Source of the DNA: Desulfomonile tiedjei DSM 6799
GTDB taxonomy: Bacteria; Desulfobacterota; Desulfomonilia; Desulfomonilales; Desulfomonilaceae
NCBI RefSeq assembly: GCF_000266945.1
Contig: NC_018025.1
Location: 2,418,001 to 2,482,000, forward strand
Direction: 5' to 3'
DNA length: 64,000 nucleotides
The translations under genes and the position numbers were made by a program. This document shows, piece after piece, positions 52,915 to 62,642 of the stretch. A model generated the notes under the pieces. The model saw only the letters and a program-made list of their open reading frames with translations, did no database searches and was not told the DNA's origin. The stretch's first letter is position 1. Each line of letters begins with the position of its first letter.

Positions 52915-53538
52915 CTACTTTCTTCTGTCTCTGGCAACGGCTCCTTCCCGGAAAATCTCCGCCATAATCGTGGCCAGGCGCTGTATGTGACGCCTGCTTT
53001 CTTCTTTCTTGCGACCCGGATAATTCCTGAAGGTGATCAGGAGACCGTTCAGGGCGGCAAAGAAAGCGTGTGAAATGAGACGAACGTTGCCTTGCACTCC
53101 TGCTTTGGTAAAAAGCTGGTCAAAGGTGCTCAAGAGGCTTCTTTCAACCTCGTTGAACCGCTCCAGAGCCTTTTCGGACATGCCGCCGTCAATCATGAAG
53201 TGCGTCATCATCTGGAAGAATGTGTCGTGCTCCATGAGGTATTCAACGAAGTCTACAGCCACTTTTTCAACCGGCTGATTGACACCTTCCTGCGCGATCT
53301 GCCTTATCTTGACGCCTATGGCTTCGCTTTCCCTCCAGAGCGCTTCGACAAAGAGAGCGTCTCGATCCGAGAAATAGCGATAAATCGAGGCAGGCGAGAG
53401 ACCTGCGCCGGCAGCTATATCTCGCATTCCGACTTGATTGAAGGGCTTCGTAGCGAACAATTTGATTGCAGCATCGATGATAAGGTGTCTGCGTGTTTCT
53501 CGTTCGCTTTCTCTCAACTTTGACAGAGTGGATTTCAT
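52915..53538 (-). CDS. TetR-family transcription regulator
   Basis: A 207-residue regulator. The N-terminal helix-turn-helix (about 18-62) is typical: RRHLIIDAAIKLFATKPFNQVGMRDIAAGAGLSPASIYRYFSDRDALFVEAL. The C-terminal ligand domain is helical and unspecific. It converges on the acyl-CoA dehydrogenase/ligase operon across a long palindrome. Acyl-CoA-responsive TetR regulators are common next to such genes, so it may bind the GAACAATGTTC site at 49423. That link is inference. Confidence 0.92.
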   Translation of the reverse strand: MKSTLSKLRESERETRRHLIIDAAIKLFATKPFNQVGMRDIAAGAGLSPASIYRYFSDRDALFVEALWRESEAIGVKIRQIAQEGVNQPVEKVAVDFVEYLMEHDTFFQMMTHFMIDGGMSEKALERFNEVERSLLSTFDQLFTKAGVQGNVRLISHAFFAALNGLLITFRNYPGRKKEESRRHIQRLATIMAEIFREGAVARDRRK

Positions 53539-53779
53539 GTGTCTTTTAAGCCGATTCGGGAAATACTCTCAGTCTGCAGCTCCGCATTCTTGCCCTCGAA
53601 CAAACCCCAGCAGATCGAGAATTTCCTGATATTTCGTGTTCAGGGCTCAGTTCTTATACCACAAAACAGCGAGGGTTCCTACGTGGATTCAGGAAACTGG
53701 TGACTGGCGGGATTCATCGTGGTACCCATGGCCATGCCTATTGTCAAGGTTGCACGTTCACGAAAGTGTACTATTGAGC

Positions 53780-54406
53780 CTAAGTTCGTTTATCCAGTGG
53801 AGAGTGATTATGCCGGGAGTAACTTTCGACGATCTCCTGCTTTCGGAAGCAATAAATCATATGATCGTTGACCATTCCGGTTGCTTGCATATGAGCATAA
53901 CATATTGTCGAACCGACGAACTTGAATCCTCTTTGACGCAGGTCTTTGCTCAGTAAGTCGGATTCGCGACTGGTCGCGGGACAATCCTTCAACTCTCTCG
54001 GTTCGTTAACAATCGGCTTCCCATCGACAAATCTCCAGATATAGGCGTCGAAGCTCCCGAATTCTTCGCGGATTTTCAGAAACCCTCGAGCATTGGTAAT
54101 CGCTGCGAGTATTTTCGCCTTGTTGCGGATAATACCTGGGTTTGCGAGAAGTGCCTGAATCTTCTGGTCATCGTACCCAGCCACTTTTTCGGGATCGAAA
54201 GAATCGAAGGCAATGCGGTAATTCTCCCGTTTTCTCAGCACCGTATACCAGCTCAATCCGGCCTGAGCCCCTTCCAGGATAAGGAATTCGAATAGAAGCC
54301 GGTCGTCGTGAACAGGGACGCCCCATTCTCGATCGTGATATTCGATGTAATCCGGTTTTGTGAGATCCACCCACGAGCAGCGGCGAATTGTTTGTTCTTC
54401 CTGCAT
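53780..54406 (-). CDS. tag: DNA-3-methyladenine glycosylase I
   Basis: A 208-residue base-excision repair enzyme. The start RRCSWVDLTKPDYIEYHDREWGVPVHDDRLLFEFLILEGAQAGLSW is characteristic of Tag, with the zinc ligands (Cys near the start and His; Cys and His near TICYAHMQATGMVNDH). It removes 3-methyladenine from DNA. It is a single gene and its start codon has no strong ribosome site. The 241-base gap before it (53539-53779) shows nothing. Confidence 0.94.
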   Translation of the reverse strand: MQEEQTIRRCSWVDLTKPDYIEYHDREWGVPVHDDRLLFEFLILEGAQAGLSWYTVLRKRENYRIAFDSFDPEKVAGYDDQKIQALLANPGIIRNKAKILAAITNARGFLKIREEFGSFDAYIWRFVDGKPIVNEPRELKDCPATSRESDLLSKDLRQRGFKFVGSTICYAHMQATGMVNDHMIYCFRKQEIVESYSRHNHSPLDKRT

Positions 54407-54479
54407 AGGCTAAACCACTGTGCTTTCAAAAACAGTACTATCTCGGGAATGCTCTGTAAAAAAGGTTCCCGGTTTTACC

Positions 54480-54875
54480 TCAAATCCGTTTCTCTTGTAC
54501 AGCACGTTTCGCAGCCTCAACCAGGAATGCAGATCGAGACATGTTTCTTCTGTGGGCGTACTCATCGATTATCTCGAGATCACTTTCCGGAATCGTGATA
54601 TTGATTCGTTTCGTCTTTGGATCGGGCACCTTCACCAAAAAATGAACTGCTCCAGTATTCTCAGGATTTGCTGTAATCTTATCAAGAGTGCTCGGAGACG
54701 GGATTGTTTCCCCGTCTTGGAGCATTCCCTTTATGTGGAGTTTCAGGGCTTCTGAAGCGTTCTTTTGTGCTTCTTCCAGTGTGGTTCCCGCAGTTATGCA
54801 GCCGGGGAAGTCCGGAAAATCCACACCATAATCGCTCTTTTCTTCTTTGCGCAAAAGTGCAATATACGTTGCCAT
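54480..54875 (-). CDS. hicB: HicB-family antitoxin
   Basis: A 131-residue protein. The N-terminal HicB fold (MATYIALLRKEEKSDYGVDFPDFPGCITAGTTLEEAQKNASEALKLHIKGM) is followed by a C-terminal ribbon-helix-helix-like part (KTKRINITIPESDLEIIDEYAHRRNMSRSAFLVEAAKRA). I use the ATG at 54875, where the conserved fold begins; the longer frame overlaps the toxin remnant. Normally HicB blocks the HicA mRNA interferase and represses its own promoter. Here the hicA just upstream is broken, so this antitoxin seems to be solitary. Confidence 0.88.
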   Translation of the reverse strand: MATYIALLRKEEKSDYGVDFPDFPGCITAGTTLEEAQKNASEALKLHIKGMLQDGETIPSPSTLDKITANPENTGAVHFLVKVPDPKTKRINITIPESDLEIIDEYAHRRNMSRSAFLVEAAKRAVQEKRI

Positions 54876-54888
54876 TTCATACTTCTTT

Positions 54889-55003
54889 CTAAGTAACGCG
54901 ACCCCGTTTTCTTGGATGTTTGAACTGCACATGACTCCCTTCTCGAGCACACCTCATGCCAACCATCCGCTTTCAAAAGTCTGATTATGTCTTTACTGGT
55001 CAC
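54889..55003 (-). pseudogene. hicA: Broken hicA toxin gene
   Basis: From GTG at 55003 the frame gives MTSKDIIRLLKADGWHEVCSR, a normal HicA start. An extra base near 54940 then shifts the frame; in the next frame the sequence goes on as GSHVQFKHPRKRGRVT, including the catalytic His region, and ends at TAG (54889-54891). About 25 C-terminal residues are missing. So there is both a frameshift and a C-terminal loss. Confidence 0.85.
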
Positions 55004-55324
55004 AGAACCACTAAGAAATCAACTTCATCTCACAGAATTACTATACACACTTATACACATTAAGTCAAAAAAGTTTCGGATAATCACCGTTTCAATCGCT
55101 GTCTGAGAGCTAAAGCAAACAGAACTATTAGAACAGGGCCCAGAAGACTCTGGACTGTAACTCAGACCGTACGTAGTTGAACTTACTTGTCAACATTTAT
55201 CTCAGAGATGATAGCTGGTCTCAAATGGATGTTTCTTGTGAAAGCCTTGTCTTTTTGTATTGACTTGTTGTTCCATAATTGTACAGTTACACGATTAATT
55301 GGAATCAGTCCAGGGGGGCCTACC

Positions 55325-57448
55325 ATGATTGACGCGCCAAGCCACGGCAGGGAATTGCCAAGTTTCGATGCCCTCGATAATGAAGAAGACGATGTTCCTA
55401 TAGCGAAACTCGGGACCGAAACAATCGACCTCAACGTGATGATTGAGGAACTCAAGTCTCCGGAAGTATGTGATTTTCGTCACGTCCCTGACACCACCTT
55501 CGGTAAGTTATTGCAATCCATGCCGGTTCCAAGTCTTTTGATCGATCAGTCCTGCTCGATCATTTTCCTGAATAATTCATGGGAGAGAATTAACGCGGCT
55601 TACCCGAATATCTTGGGACGTCCTTTTTCCTCTCTTTTTCCGAATCGTTCAGTAGCACAGGATGCTAACACATTGGTCCGGAGCGTCTTCGTCGACAGGA
55701 AAGGAATCTTACCGGGAGCGCTCCTGGAGATAGAGAAAACAGTTATATGGGGGCGTGTGCATTTCCGTGCGCTCAGGATGGGGAATGGTGAGGCTATTCT
55801 GGCTCTGGTCGAAGATCTTTCCGCCGAGCGAAGGCAGCTCCTCCTTACAGAACGTCATAAACGAGAGATCCTCAAAAGCCGAGATGAACTCGATCAACGT
55901 GTAAAGGAACGCACTGCAGACCTCAACAAAATTAATGAAAAACTTCTGCAGGAAATCACCCACAGGCGGCAAGTCGAGAAAACTTTGCATGCCAGTCAGG
56001 CAAGTTTTTCCAGTGTGGTGGAAAAAACGAAAGAAGGAATAGCGGTTCTCGATATTGAAGGATTGGTGCTCTATGCGAATCCGGCTGCCAAGATCCTGTT
56101 GAGCAAACCTGAAGGAATCGCTGGCACACGTTTTGAATTTGAGATAACTCCTGGCTCGATAGTCGAAAAAGAAGGCATCCGACCGAGCGGAGAAATGAGT
56201 GTCCTGGAATTTCGAGCTGAAGAAACGGACTGGCAAGGGAACCCGGCTCTGCTTGTGAGCATCCGGGACATTACGGAACGTAAAATGGTCGAACTCGAGC
56301 AGTTGAAGACGCAAAAACTGGAATCGCTCGAGCTGATTGCCAGCGGCATCATTCATGATTTCAATAATCTGCTTACAGGCAATTTGGCGAACATTTCTCT
56401 GGCAAAAATGCATATTTCCCGGGAAGGCCCGGCGTACGAGGCTCTCAAGAATGCCCAAAAAGCTGTCGAGGAAGCCAAGAATCTGACCCACAAGCTCTTG
56501 ACCTTCACAAAAGGGGGGCCGGTTGCTCCCAAACCGACATGCGTGAAGCAACTCCTTCAAGATAATGCGGCGTTAGCATTCAGCGGTTCGCATGTAAAAT
56601 ATCATCTGCAGGTGCCTGATGATATCTGGCCCGTAGAAATAGACCAGTCGCAGGTCGGTCAGGTCATGCAGAATCTTCTGATAAATGCGCAGCACGCAAC
56701 AATCGGAGGGGGAGTCGTTCGATTGAAAGCGGAAAATATGACGTTTCCGCGAAGCGGGCCGAAAGGTATTTCTTCTTTACAGTCCGGCAAGTACGTCAAG
56801 ATTTCAGTTGAAGACAATGGGTGCGGGATAGCACCCCAAGATTTGTCTCGTATCTTCGATCCCTATTTCACCACCAAACCTCATGGTACCGGTCTGGGGC
56901 TCACTACTGCATACTCTATCGTCAAAAAGCATGGAGGCTATCTCAGAGTACGATCCCGAGTTGGGATCGGCACGACCTTTTTCATCTATCTTCCCGCATC
57001 GGAAACGGAAGTCGAGAGATCTGTTGCGGATTCTGGTGAAAATCCTGTTTTCGGCTCGGGACGAGTCCTGGTAATGGATGATGACGAGACGATCAGGACT
57101 GTTTCAAAGGATCTGCTGAGTTTTCTGGGATATGAGGTTGACACGGTCAAGGATGGCTTGGAAGCAATTCAGGCGTACAGCTCCGCTATGAACTCCGATC
57201 GACCGTTCTCTGCGGCCATAATGGACCTTACCATACTCGATGGAATGGGGGGCAAAGAGGCCATTGAAAGATTGTTGCAGATAGATCCCCAGATCAGAGC
57301 CATCGTTTCCAGTGGCCATTTAACCGATCCTGCTATGTCGAATTATCAGGAGTGCGGATTCTGCGGCATTGTGCGAAAACCATACACTGCCACTGAATTG
57401 AGCCGTGCGCTCCATCTCGCTATTAACGGACCGGGAAATGGATCGTGA
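55325..57448 (+). CDS. Cytoplasmic PAS hybrid histidine kinase
   Basis: A 707-residue sensor with no membrane helix. PAS (about 59-180), coiled coil (about 185-225), second PAS (about 225-325), HisKA with His in SGIIHDFNNLL (near 342), HATPase (about 430-560; NLLINAQHA, DNGCGIAP, GTGLGLTTAYSIVKKHGG) and a receiver (about 575-707) with phospho-Asp in AIMDLTILDG (near 633). The ATG at 55325 follows GGGGGG by six bases. Its kinase and receiver parts closely resemble those of 12914-15748. The next gene converges 4 bp away. Confidence 0.92.
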   Translation: MIDAPSHGRELPSFDALDNEEDDVPIAKLGTETIDLNVMIEELKSPEVCDFRHVPDTTFGKLLQSMPVPSLLIDQSCSIIFLNNSWERINAAYPNILGRPFSSLFPNRSVAQDANTLVRSVFVDRKGILPGALLEIEKTVIWGRVHFRALRMGNGEAILALVEDLSAERRQLLLTERHKREILKSRDELDQRVKERTADLNKINEKLLQEITHRRQVEKTLHASQASFSSVVEKTKEGIAVLDIEGLVLYANPAAKILLSKPEGIAGTRFEFEITPGSIVEKEGIRPSGEMSVLEFRAEETDWQGNPALLVSIRDITERKMVELEQLKTQKLESLELIASGIIHDFNNLLTGNLANISLAKMHISREGPAYEALKNAQKAVEEAKNLTHKLLTFTKGGPVAPKPTCVKQLLQDNAALAFSGSHVKYHLQVPDDIWPVEIDQSQVGQVMQNLLINAQHATIGGGVVRLKAENMTFPRSGPKGISSLQSGKYVKISVEDNGCGIAPQDLSRIFDPYFTTKPHGTGLGLTTAYSIVKKHGGYLRVRSRVGIGTTFFIYLPASETEVERSVADSGENPVFGSGRVLVMDDDETIRTVSKDLLSFLGYEVDTVKDGLEAIQAYSSAMNSDRPFSAAIMDLTILDGMGGKEAIERLLQIDPQIRAIVSSGHLTDPAMSNYQECGFCGIVRKPYTATELSRALHLAINGPGNGS

Positions 57449-57452
57449 GTAA

Positions 57453-57836
57453 TTATGCTTCATCCAACCAGGCTTCCGCTTCTTTCTTGTCGTAAAACGA
57501 TTTAACCGGAAAATTTGTCTTCTCTGTCAGGCGATCCATCTGGAGCTTGAGAAAAGTCTCCTCTTTGTAGAGCCGTGCAGCCTTGCGCAATCCCGCGTCC
57601 ATTGCAAGCTTCTGTGCTTTGGCGATCTCATCCGTAAGAAGAATCGCGTTACTTTCCGTCCAATCGATAAATTCCGTGAAGCCGGGCTTACACAATTTGA
57701 ATGCCGCTGCAAGACCTTCGAGCCACCCTACGATTTGTTGAGGATTGGTCCAGGACCCGCGCATTGTAATGTAAACACGATTCTTGGTTCCTTCCACGGC
57801 AATAGTATACGAATCCGTTGAGACTACGGTCTTCAT
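57453..57836 (-). CDS. STAS/SpoIIAA-like small protein
   Basis: A 127-residue soluble protein. The pattern YTIAVEGTKNRVYITMRGSW...FTEFIDWTE...KSFYDKKEAEAWLDEA fits the SpoIIAA/STAS-like family (PF11964 type), which often ends in a short AEAWL helix. The function is not known; family members may bind lipid or take part in signalling. GGAGG precedes the ATG. It converges with the hybrid kinase gene. Confidence 0.65.
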   Translation of the reverse strand: MKTVVSTDSYTIAVEGTKNRVYITMRGSWTNPQQIVGWLEGLAAAFKLCKPGFTEFIDWTESNAILLTDEIAKAQKLAMDAGLRKAARLYKEETFLKLQMDRLTEKTNFPVKSFYDKKEAEAWLDEA

Positions 57837-58408
57837 GAGCCCTCCAGCGGGGTCCGGGGTTCATTCCGAATTCCCCTGAACTCGTCTTTTTAGTGCTCTC
57901 TCACCTCGATCTCTGCCGAACTCATATGCCATGGCCCTATACGGCCGAAAATGGGGCAAACAAAAATAAAGAAGTCAGCATCACAATTTTTTCACCTGAC
58001 AAAATTGTAATGTTATGGCCGTGCAAAAGTAGCCCAGTCTCTTTTGTCATATTTGATCTTACTCGTCAAGCTAGTTGTGAGTATCGGATTAACACGGTAT
58101 TATGCTACTACTTGAGCTAGTTCCTTTCTCGAAGAGTCGAACGAGCAGAAGACGGTATTCGCCTTGACAAGGAAAGTTGTGATCTGATAATTAAATTGGG
58201 ATTAGAGAGCTTCAATCGTATTCTTCCTCTTCGGCTCTTGATTAAGACTCATCACATCAGGCTCCTGAGGTGGTCAACCGGTGCACGGATACTCACCCCG
58301 TCGGGTCACAGCGCGCTTCAGTGCTTACTTGTTCTCCACGAAGCCCTTCGGTAAAGGGGTACTCCACATACCGTACGTTTTATATGTCTCTGTTCAAGGG
58401 GGTCCAAT
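57837..58408. other. Gap upstream of the acyl-CoA dehydrogenase operon
   Basis: About 570 bases with no convincing gene. An AT-rich dyad, ACAATTTT (57983-57990) and AAAATTGT (58001-58008) with a ten-base spacer, is a possible regulator site. I could not pick a promoter with confidence. Confidence 0.35.
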
Positions 58409-59572
58409 ATGAATTTTGATCTTCCAAAGGATGCGGAACTAACCAGGAAGGTCGTACGGGAATTCGCGGAAAAGGAAATCGCACCTGTCGCCCAGGAATT
58501 GGATGACAAGGAAGAGTTTTCATACGATCTGGTCAGAAAGATGGGTGAGCTGGATTTCTTCGGCCCATTCGTGCCCGAGGAATACGGAGGCAGTGATGTC
58601 GGTTATCTCAATTACATCATTACCGTCGAAGAGATCTCCCGCATAGACGGTTCACAGGCCGCGACCATAGCAGCAGGGAATTCTCTTGGAATAGCACCTA
58701 TCTATTATTTCGGGACCGAAGAACAGAAAAGGAAATGGCTGCCGGATCTGTGCAAGGGCAAGATACTTGCCTCTTTCGGGTTAACGGAGCCCGATGCAGG
58801 TTCGGATGCCGGAGCTTCCCAGACCACCGCAGTTCTGGACGGGAACGAATGGGTCATCAACGGGAGCAAGATCTTCATCACCAACTCATCGACGGATATC
58901 AGTGCAATCTGTACTGTGCAATGCGTTACCGATTCCTCGGACCCCAGGAAACCCGAAATCAGTTGCATCCTTGTGGAGAACGGCACCCGAGGTTTTACGG
59001 CAAATACCATGCATGGTAAAATGTGTTGGAGATCGTCAAATACTGGTGAATTGACTTTTCAGGATTGCCGGGTTCCCAAGGAAAACTTGCTGGGCAAACG
59101 AGGCGAGGGTTTTCACCAGATGCTCAAAACCCTGGACGGAGGCAGACTTTCCATTGGGGCAATGGGACTTGGAGGAGCCCAGGGCGCTTTTGAACTTGGC
59201 CTGGACTATTCGAAGAAGCGCAAACAATTCGGTAAGCCGATCGGCTCTTTCCAGGCTAATGCTTTCAAATTGGCGGACATGGCCACAGAACTGGAAATGG
59301 CCAGGCTTCTCCTTTACAAAGCCTGTTGGCTCATGGACAACAATAAGTTGAATCCGAAAATATCGGCTATGGCCAAGCTCGTGTGTTCCGAGACTTATTA
59401 CAGGGCAGCGAACCATGCAGTCCAACTCCACGGCGGTTACGGTCTCATGAAAGACTATGCAGTTGAACGACATTATCGCAATCAGAAGCTGCTGGACATC
59501 GGTGAGGGCACATCGGAAGTGCAAAGAATAGTAATCGCCAGAAATATCGGAGTTCCGGGCAGATCTATGTAA
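58409..59572 (+). CDS. Acyl-CoA dehydrogenase (butyryl-CoA type size)
   Basis: A 387-residue flavoenzyme of normal ACAD length. FAD and substrate motifs are LASFGLTEPDAGSDAGASQTTA (near 122-143), WVINGSKIFITNSS near 150, and QLHGGYGLMKDYAVERHYRN near 340. The catalytic Glu is in LDIGEGTSEVQRIVIARNIG. The chain length of the substrate cannot be told. Electrons should go to the EtfAB encoded 4 kb downstream and then to the Fe-S oxidoreductase. GGGGG precedes the ATG. Confidence 0.94.
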   Translation: MNFDLPKDAELTRKVVREFAEKEIAPVAQELDDKEEFSYDLVRKMGELDFFGPFVPEEYGGSDVGYLNYIITVEEISRIDGSQAATIAAGNSLGIAPIYYFGTEEQKRKWLPDLCKGKILASFGLTEPDAGSDAGASQTTAVLDGNEWVINGSKIFITNSSTDISAICTVQCVTDSSDPRKPEISCILVENGTRGFTANTMHGKMCWRSSNTGELTFQDCRVPKENLLGKRGEGFHQMLKTLDGGRLSIGAMGLGGAQGAFELGLDYSKKRKQFGKPIGSFQANAFKLADMATELEMARLLLYKACWLMDNNKLNPKISAMAKLVCSETYYRAANHAVQLHGGYGLMKDYAVERHYRNQKLLDIGEGTSEVQRIVIARNIGVPGRSM

Positions 59573-59611
59573 GTGCCGACGATCTGCAAATGGCGAAAGG
59601 ACTTTCAGACC

Positions 59612-60298
59612 ATGAATGAGAAGAACCTCAATACGTACGAAGATTTTAGAGAAACGGCCTCCGAGTACGGTGAAGAAAAAGAAGGTCACGATCTCTTGAC
59701 GGACCCGCAGGCTTTGGCGTCATCCCGGGAGAAGGTCGAAACTGACGAAGCGCTCAGTCACGGTGAGAGAATCCGTGCCGCTCGTGAAGGACTGGGGTTC
59801 ACCATCGAGGAACTTGCAGCCAAGACAGACATATCCGCCGAGGCGCTGAGCAGACTGGAAACTGGTGAAGGATTTCTTCCGCTGGGACAATTGATCAAGC
59901 TCAGTAAAGCGCTGCAGTTGAAGATGGCCGATGTCATTTCCAAAGGACAGGAGCCGTTCACAATCGTACGTGCCGATCAAAGAAAGAGTTTCACACGATT
60001 CGGCAAAGCACGCGAGTCGGGCTATGGATACGAATATGAGTCCCTTGCTCCCAACAAAAGAGACCGTCTCATGGAGCCATTCATTGTTACTCTGAACCCT
60101 GCCGCGGGTGAGGAGCCTTCCAGTCATGACGGTCAGGAGTTCATCTTCGTCCTGGAAGGTGAAATGGAAGTGCTCGTGGACGATACACGAGATGTGCTGA
60201 AGGCGGGTGACGCTATATACTATGATTCCACCAGCATGCATCTCGTGCGAGCGCACGGTGATAAGCCGGCAAAAATTCTAGCGGTGTTGATAAGCTGA
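59612..60298 (+). CDS. XRE-family regulator with C-terminal cupin domain
   Basis: About 228 residues. After an acidic leader, a helix-turn-helix (GERIRAAREGLGFTIEELAAKTDISAEALSRLETG, near 50-85) and a C-terminal cupin domain (about 140-225; SSHDGQEFIFVLEGEMEVLVDD). Such proteins often sense a small molecule in the cupin pocket. AAGGA lies upstream of the ATG at 59612; a GTG directly after the previous stop is a weaker choice. It follows the dehydrogenase gene by 39 bp and probably controls this acyl-CoA oxidation unit. Confidence 0.88.
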   Translation: MNEKNLNTYEDFRETASEYGEEKEGHDLLTDPQALASSREKVETDEALSHGERIRAAREGLGFTIEELAAKTDISAEALSRLETGEGFLPLGQLIKLSKALQLKMADVISKGQEPFTIVRADQRKSFTRFGKARESGYGYEYESLAPNKRDRLMEPFIVTLNPAAGEEPSSHDGQEFIFVLEGEMEVLVDDTRDVLKAGDAIYYDSTSMHLVRAHGDKPAKILAVLIS

Positions 60299-60351
60299 TC
60301 TTGGTGCAAAAATACGCCTGTGAATTGTATCTGTTCAGTTATTCGTGGGAA

Positions 60352-60437
60352 AAATCCCCCCTTCCCCCCTTTTTGAAAGGGGAGTAAGGAAGGCACGTGC
60401 AATTCCCCCCCTAATGAAGGGGAACTCGGGGGGATTT
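60352..60437. repeat. Nested foldback repeat of C-runs and G-runs
   Basis: The outer arms AAATCCCCC and GGGGGATTT enclose two smaller hairpins (CCCCTTTTTGAAAGGGG and TTCCCC...GGGGAA). This is the look of a common intergenic palindromic element. It lies between the regulator gene and the Fe-S oxidoreductase gene and may affect read-through. Confidence 0.7.
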
Positions 60438-60586
60438 AGAAGGTCAGCGGTATCATAATCACATGAGAAGACCTTCTCTATTCCGCGTAACTGAACGGTT
60501 ACTGCGAATTCACGCTGGGAGTCGTTGAACGTCGATCCGCTTGCGATCGCTCGATCGCAGCCCATCACCACCAAAGAGGTTTGTAG

Positions 60587-62620
60587 ATGACTCTCCTTGA
60601 GCCGGCAGATTTACCTTTGGCCGGTATTCCTGCTCCCACTGTTGCTGCGGTGATTCTCGTCGGCGCAGTTTCCTTCTTCTGCTACGTCATGTATCGCCGG
60701 ATGGATCTGCTGCGAAAGCTGATGCCTGATTTCCGATTTGACGACATCGGTGCACGTGTTCGCATGCTTGTGATCTACGGATTCGGTCAACTGAGGCAGC
60801 CTCGCTATCTGGGAGCCGGAATTCTGCATATTTTGCTTTTCGCAGGATTCATACTGCTCTCATTGAGATCGTTGACGCTTATCGGTCGCGGTTTTTCGAC
60901 TGGTTTTCATCTGCCTGGACTAACCGGCACTCCGGGGTTCGTGTACGAATCTCTGAAAGACTATACGGTGCTGATTGTTCTGGCGGTCTGTGTTATTTGC
61001 ATGATCAGGCGAGCAGTGTTCAAACCGGCTCGGTACGATCATCCGGGAGGGGCAGGTCACGAGCATGAGGCGTACGTAATCCTCGGTCTGGTGTCAGCCC
61101 TCATGATTACAGACATGCTGTACGACGGTAGCGCATATCTCGTTCATCCTGAAGCATCCGCAGTATATCTGCCCGCAGCCGCTCTTGCGTCGCTTTTCAT
61201 GTCCGGAGCAGATCCGGCTTTGCTGGAAAGACTGCATGTAGGCGGATACTGGCTGCACATTCTCGTCTTCTTCGGGCTTCTCAATTACCTGCCGATCTCG
61301 AAGCATTTCCACGTAATCACAGCCTTGCCCAACGTGTTTTTTGCTAAACTGCACAAGGGAGCGATAAAGCCTGTGCGCTATGGGGTAGAAGACTGGATGT
61401 CCATGGAAGAATGCGGTGTGGGCCGCTTTGAGGCATTCACGTGGAAAAATGTTCTGGATTTTTACTCCTGCGCCGATTGCGGTCGATGCACGGATAATTG
61501 CCCGGCAAATGCCGCCGGACGTAAGCTCTCTCCGAAAATGATCAGCATTAAGGCACGAGATTATGCGTACGAACACTATCCGATCTTCGGGCCTGCTGTG
61601 AATCCGGGTAACACCAAGTTCGTAGGTGACGTCATCACCGAAGAAGAAATCTGGTCATGCACCACCTGCGGAGCTTGCGAGCAGGAATGCCCGATATTCA
61701 TCGAGTACATCGATAAGATCGTGGACATGCGACGGTACCTCCTGGACCAGGGCAGCCTTCCTCAATCCCTGCAAAAACCCATGCAGCAGGTAAAGAAGAA
61801 AGGCAATGCATATGGAGGCAATAAAGTCAAACGTGCAGCCTGGGCGAAAGATCTCGAAGAGGTGGAAGTCAGAGAGCTGAAGAAAGGCGATTCTGCTGAC
61901 TACCTCTTCTTTGTAGATTCCTGCGGGTCTTTCGATCCGAGAATTCAGGAAATCACGAAAGCATTCGCACGAATTCTGTCCAAAGCTTCCTGTGATTTCG
62001 GCATACTCGGTCAGGACGAAACCGAATCCGGAAATGAAATCCGCAGGCTTGGCGAAGAAGGTCTCTTCGAACAGGTGGCTCAGAAAAACATCGATGCTTT
62101 TCAAGAGCGACAGTTCAGGGAAATTGTCACATTTGACCCCCACGCTTTCAATGTCATCAAGAATGACTATCCCGTAAAATTTCCTGTCCTGCATGCCTCC
62201 CAACTCATGGCTCAGCTCTTGAAATCGGGAAAGCTGCAATTGTCGGGAGATTATTTGCAGAGTAGGGTGGTGACATATCATGATCCGTGCTATCTCGGTC
62301 GGCATAACGACATGTATGAAGACCCGAGATTCGTTTTGGGGAGAGTTCCCGGCATGCGATTACGTGAAATGACCAGATCCTTTTCCCGTAGCTTTTGCTG
62401 CAGTGGCGGAGGCCTGTTGCTGTGGTACGAAAGCGAAGAAGAAAAAGAACGCATGGGAGAAAAAAGAGTCCGCATGGCTCAGGAAGTCCAGGCGGAAGTG
62501 ATTGTCACTGCCTGCCCGTTCTGCCTTATCAATCTTGAAGACGCAGTAAAAACGACCGGAAACGAAGGCAAAATCGAGGTTATCGATCTGGTGGAGCTTG
62601 TGGACAGGTCATTGACCTGA
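60587..62620 (+). CDS. Membrane Fe-S oxidoreductase, EtfQO-like (HdrDE-type fusion)
   Basis: A 677-residue protein. The first 250 residues hold about six membrane helices like the NarI/HdrE cytochrome part. Two 4Fe-4S motifs follow (CADCGRCTDNCP near 294, CTTCGACEQECP near 357), then two CCG-type domains (DSCGSFDPR; HDPCYLGRHND...FCCSGGGLLLW). This family is known beside etfAB in syntrophs and related anaerobes and is thought to move ETF electrons from acyl-CoA dehydrogenases to the menaquinone pool. AGAGG precedes the ATG. etfB starts 22 bp after it ends. Confidence 0.92.
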   Translation: MTLLEPADLPLAGIPAPTVAAVILVGAVSFFCYVMYRRMDLLRKLMPDFRFDDIGARVRMLVIYGFGQLRQPRYLGAGILHILLFAGFILLSLRSLTLIGRGFSTGFHLPGLTGTPGFVYESLKDYTVLIVLAVCVICMIRRAVFKPARYDHPGGAGHEHEAYVILGLVSALMITDMLYDGSAYLVHPEASAVYLPAAALASLFMSGADPALLERLHVGGYWLHILVFFGLLNYLPISKHFHVITALPNVFFAKLHKGAIKPVRYGVEDWMSMEECGVGRFEAFTWKNVLDFYSCADCGRCTDNCPANAAGRKLSPKMISIKARDYAYEHYPIFGPAVNPGNTKFVGDVITEEEIWSCTTCGACEQECPIFIEYIDKIVDMRRYLLDQGSLPQSLQKPMQQVKKKGNAYGGNKVKRAAWAKDLEEVEVRELKKGDSADYLFFVDSCGSFDPRIQEITKAFARILSKASCDFGILGQDETESGNEIRRLGEEGLFEQVAQKNIDAFQERQFREIVTFDPHAFNVIKNDYPVKFPVLHASQLMAQLLKSGKLQLSGDYLQSRVVTYHDPCYLGRHNDMYEDPRFVLGRVPGMRLREMTRSFSRSFCCSGGGLLLWYESEEEKERMGEKRVRMAQEVQAEVIVTACPFCLINLEDAVKTTGNEGKIEVIDLVELVDRSLT

Positions 62621-62642
62621 CAGCGGAATATGTGGAGGAGCG

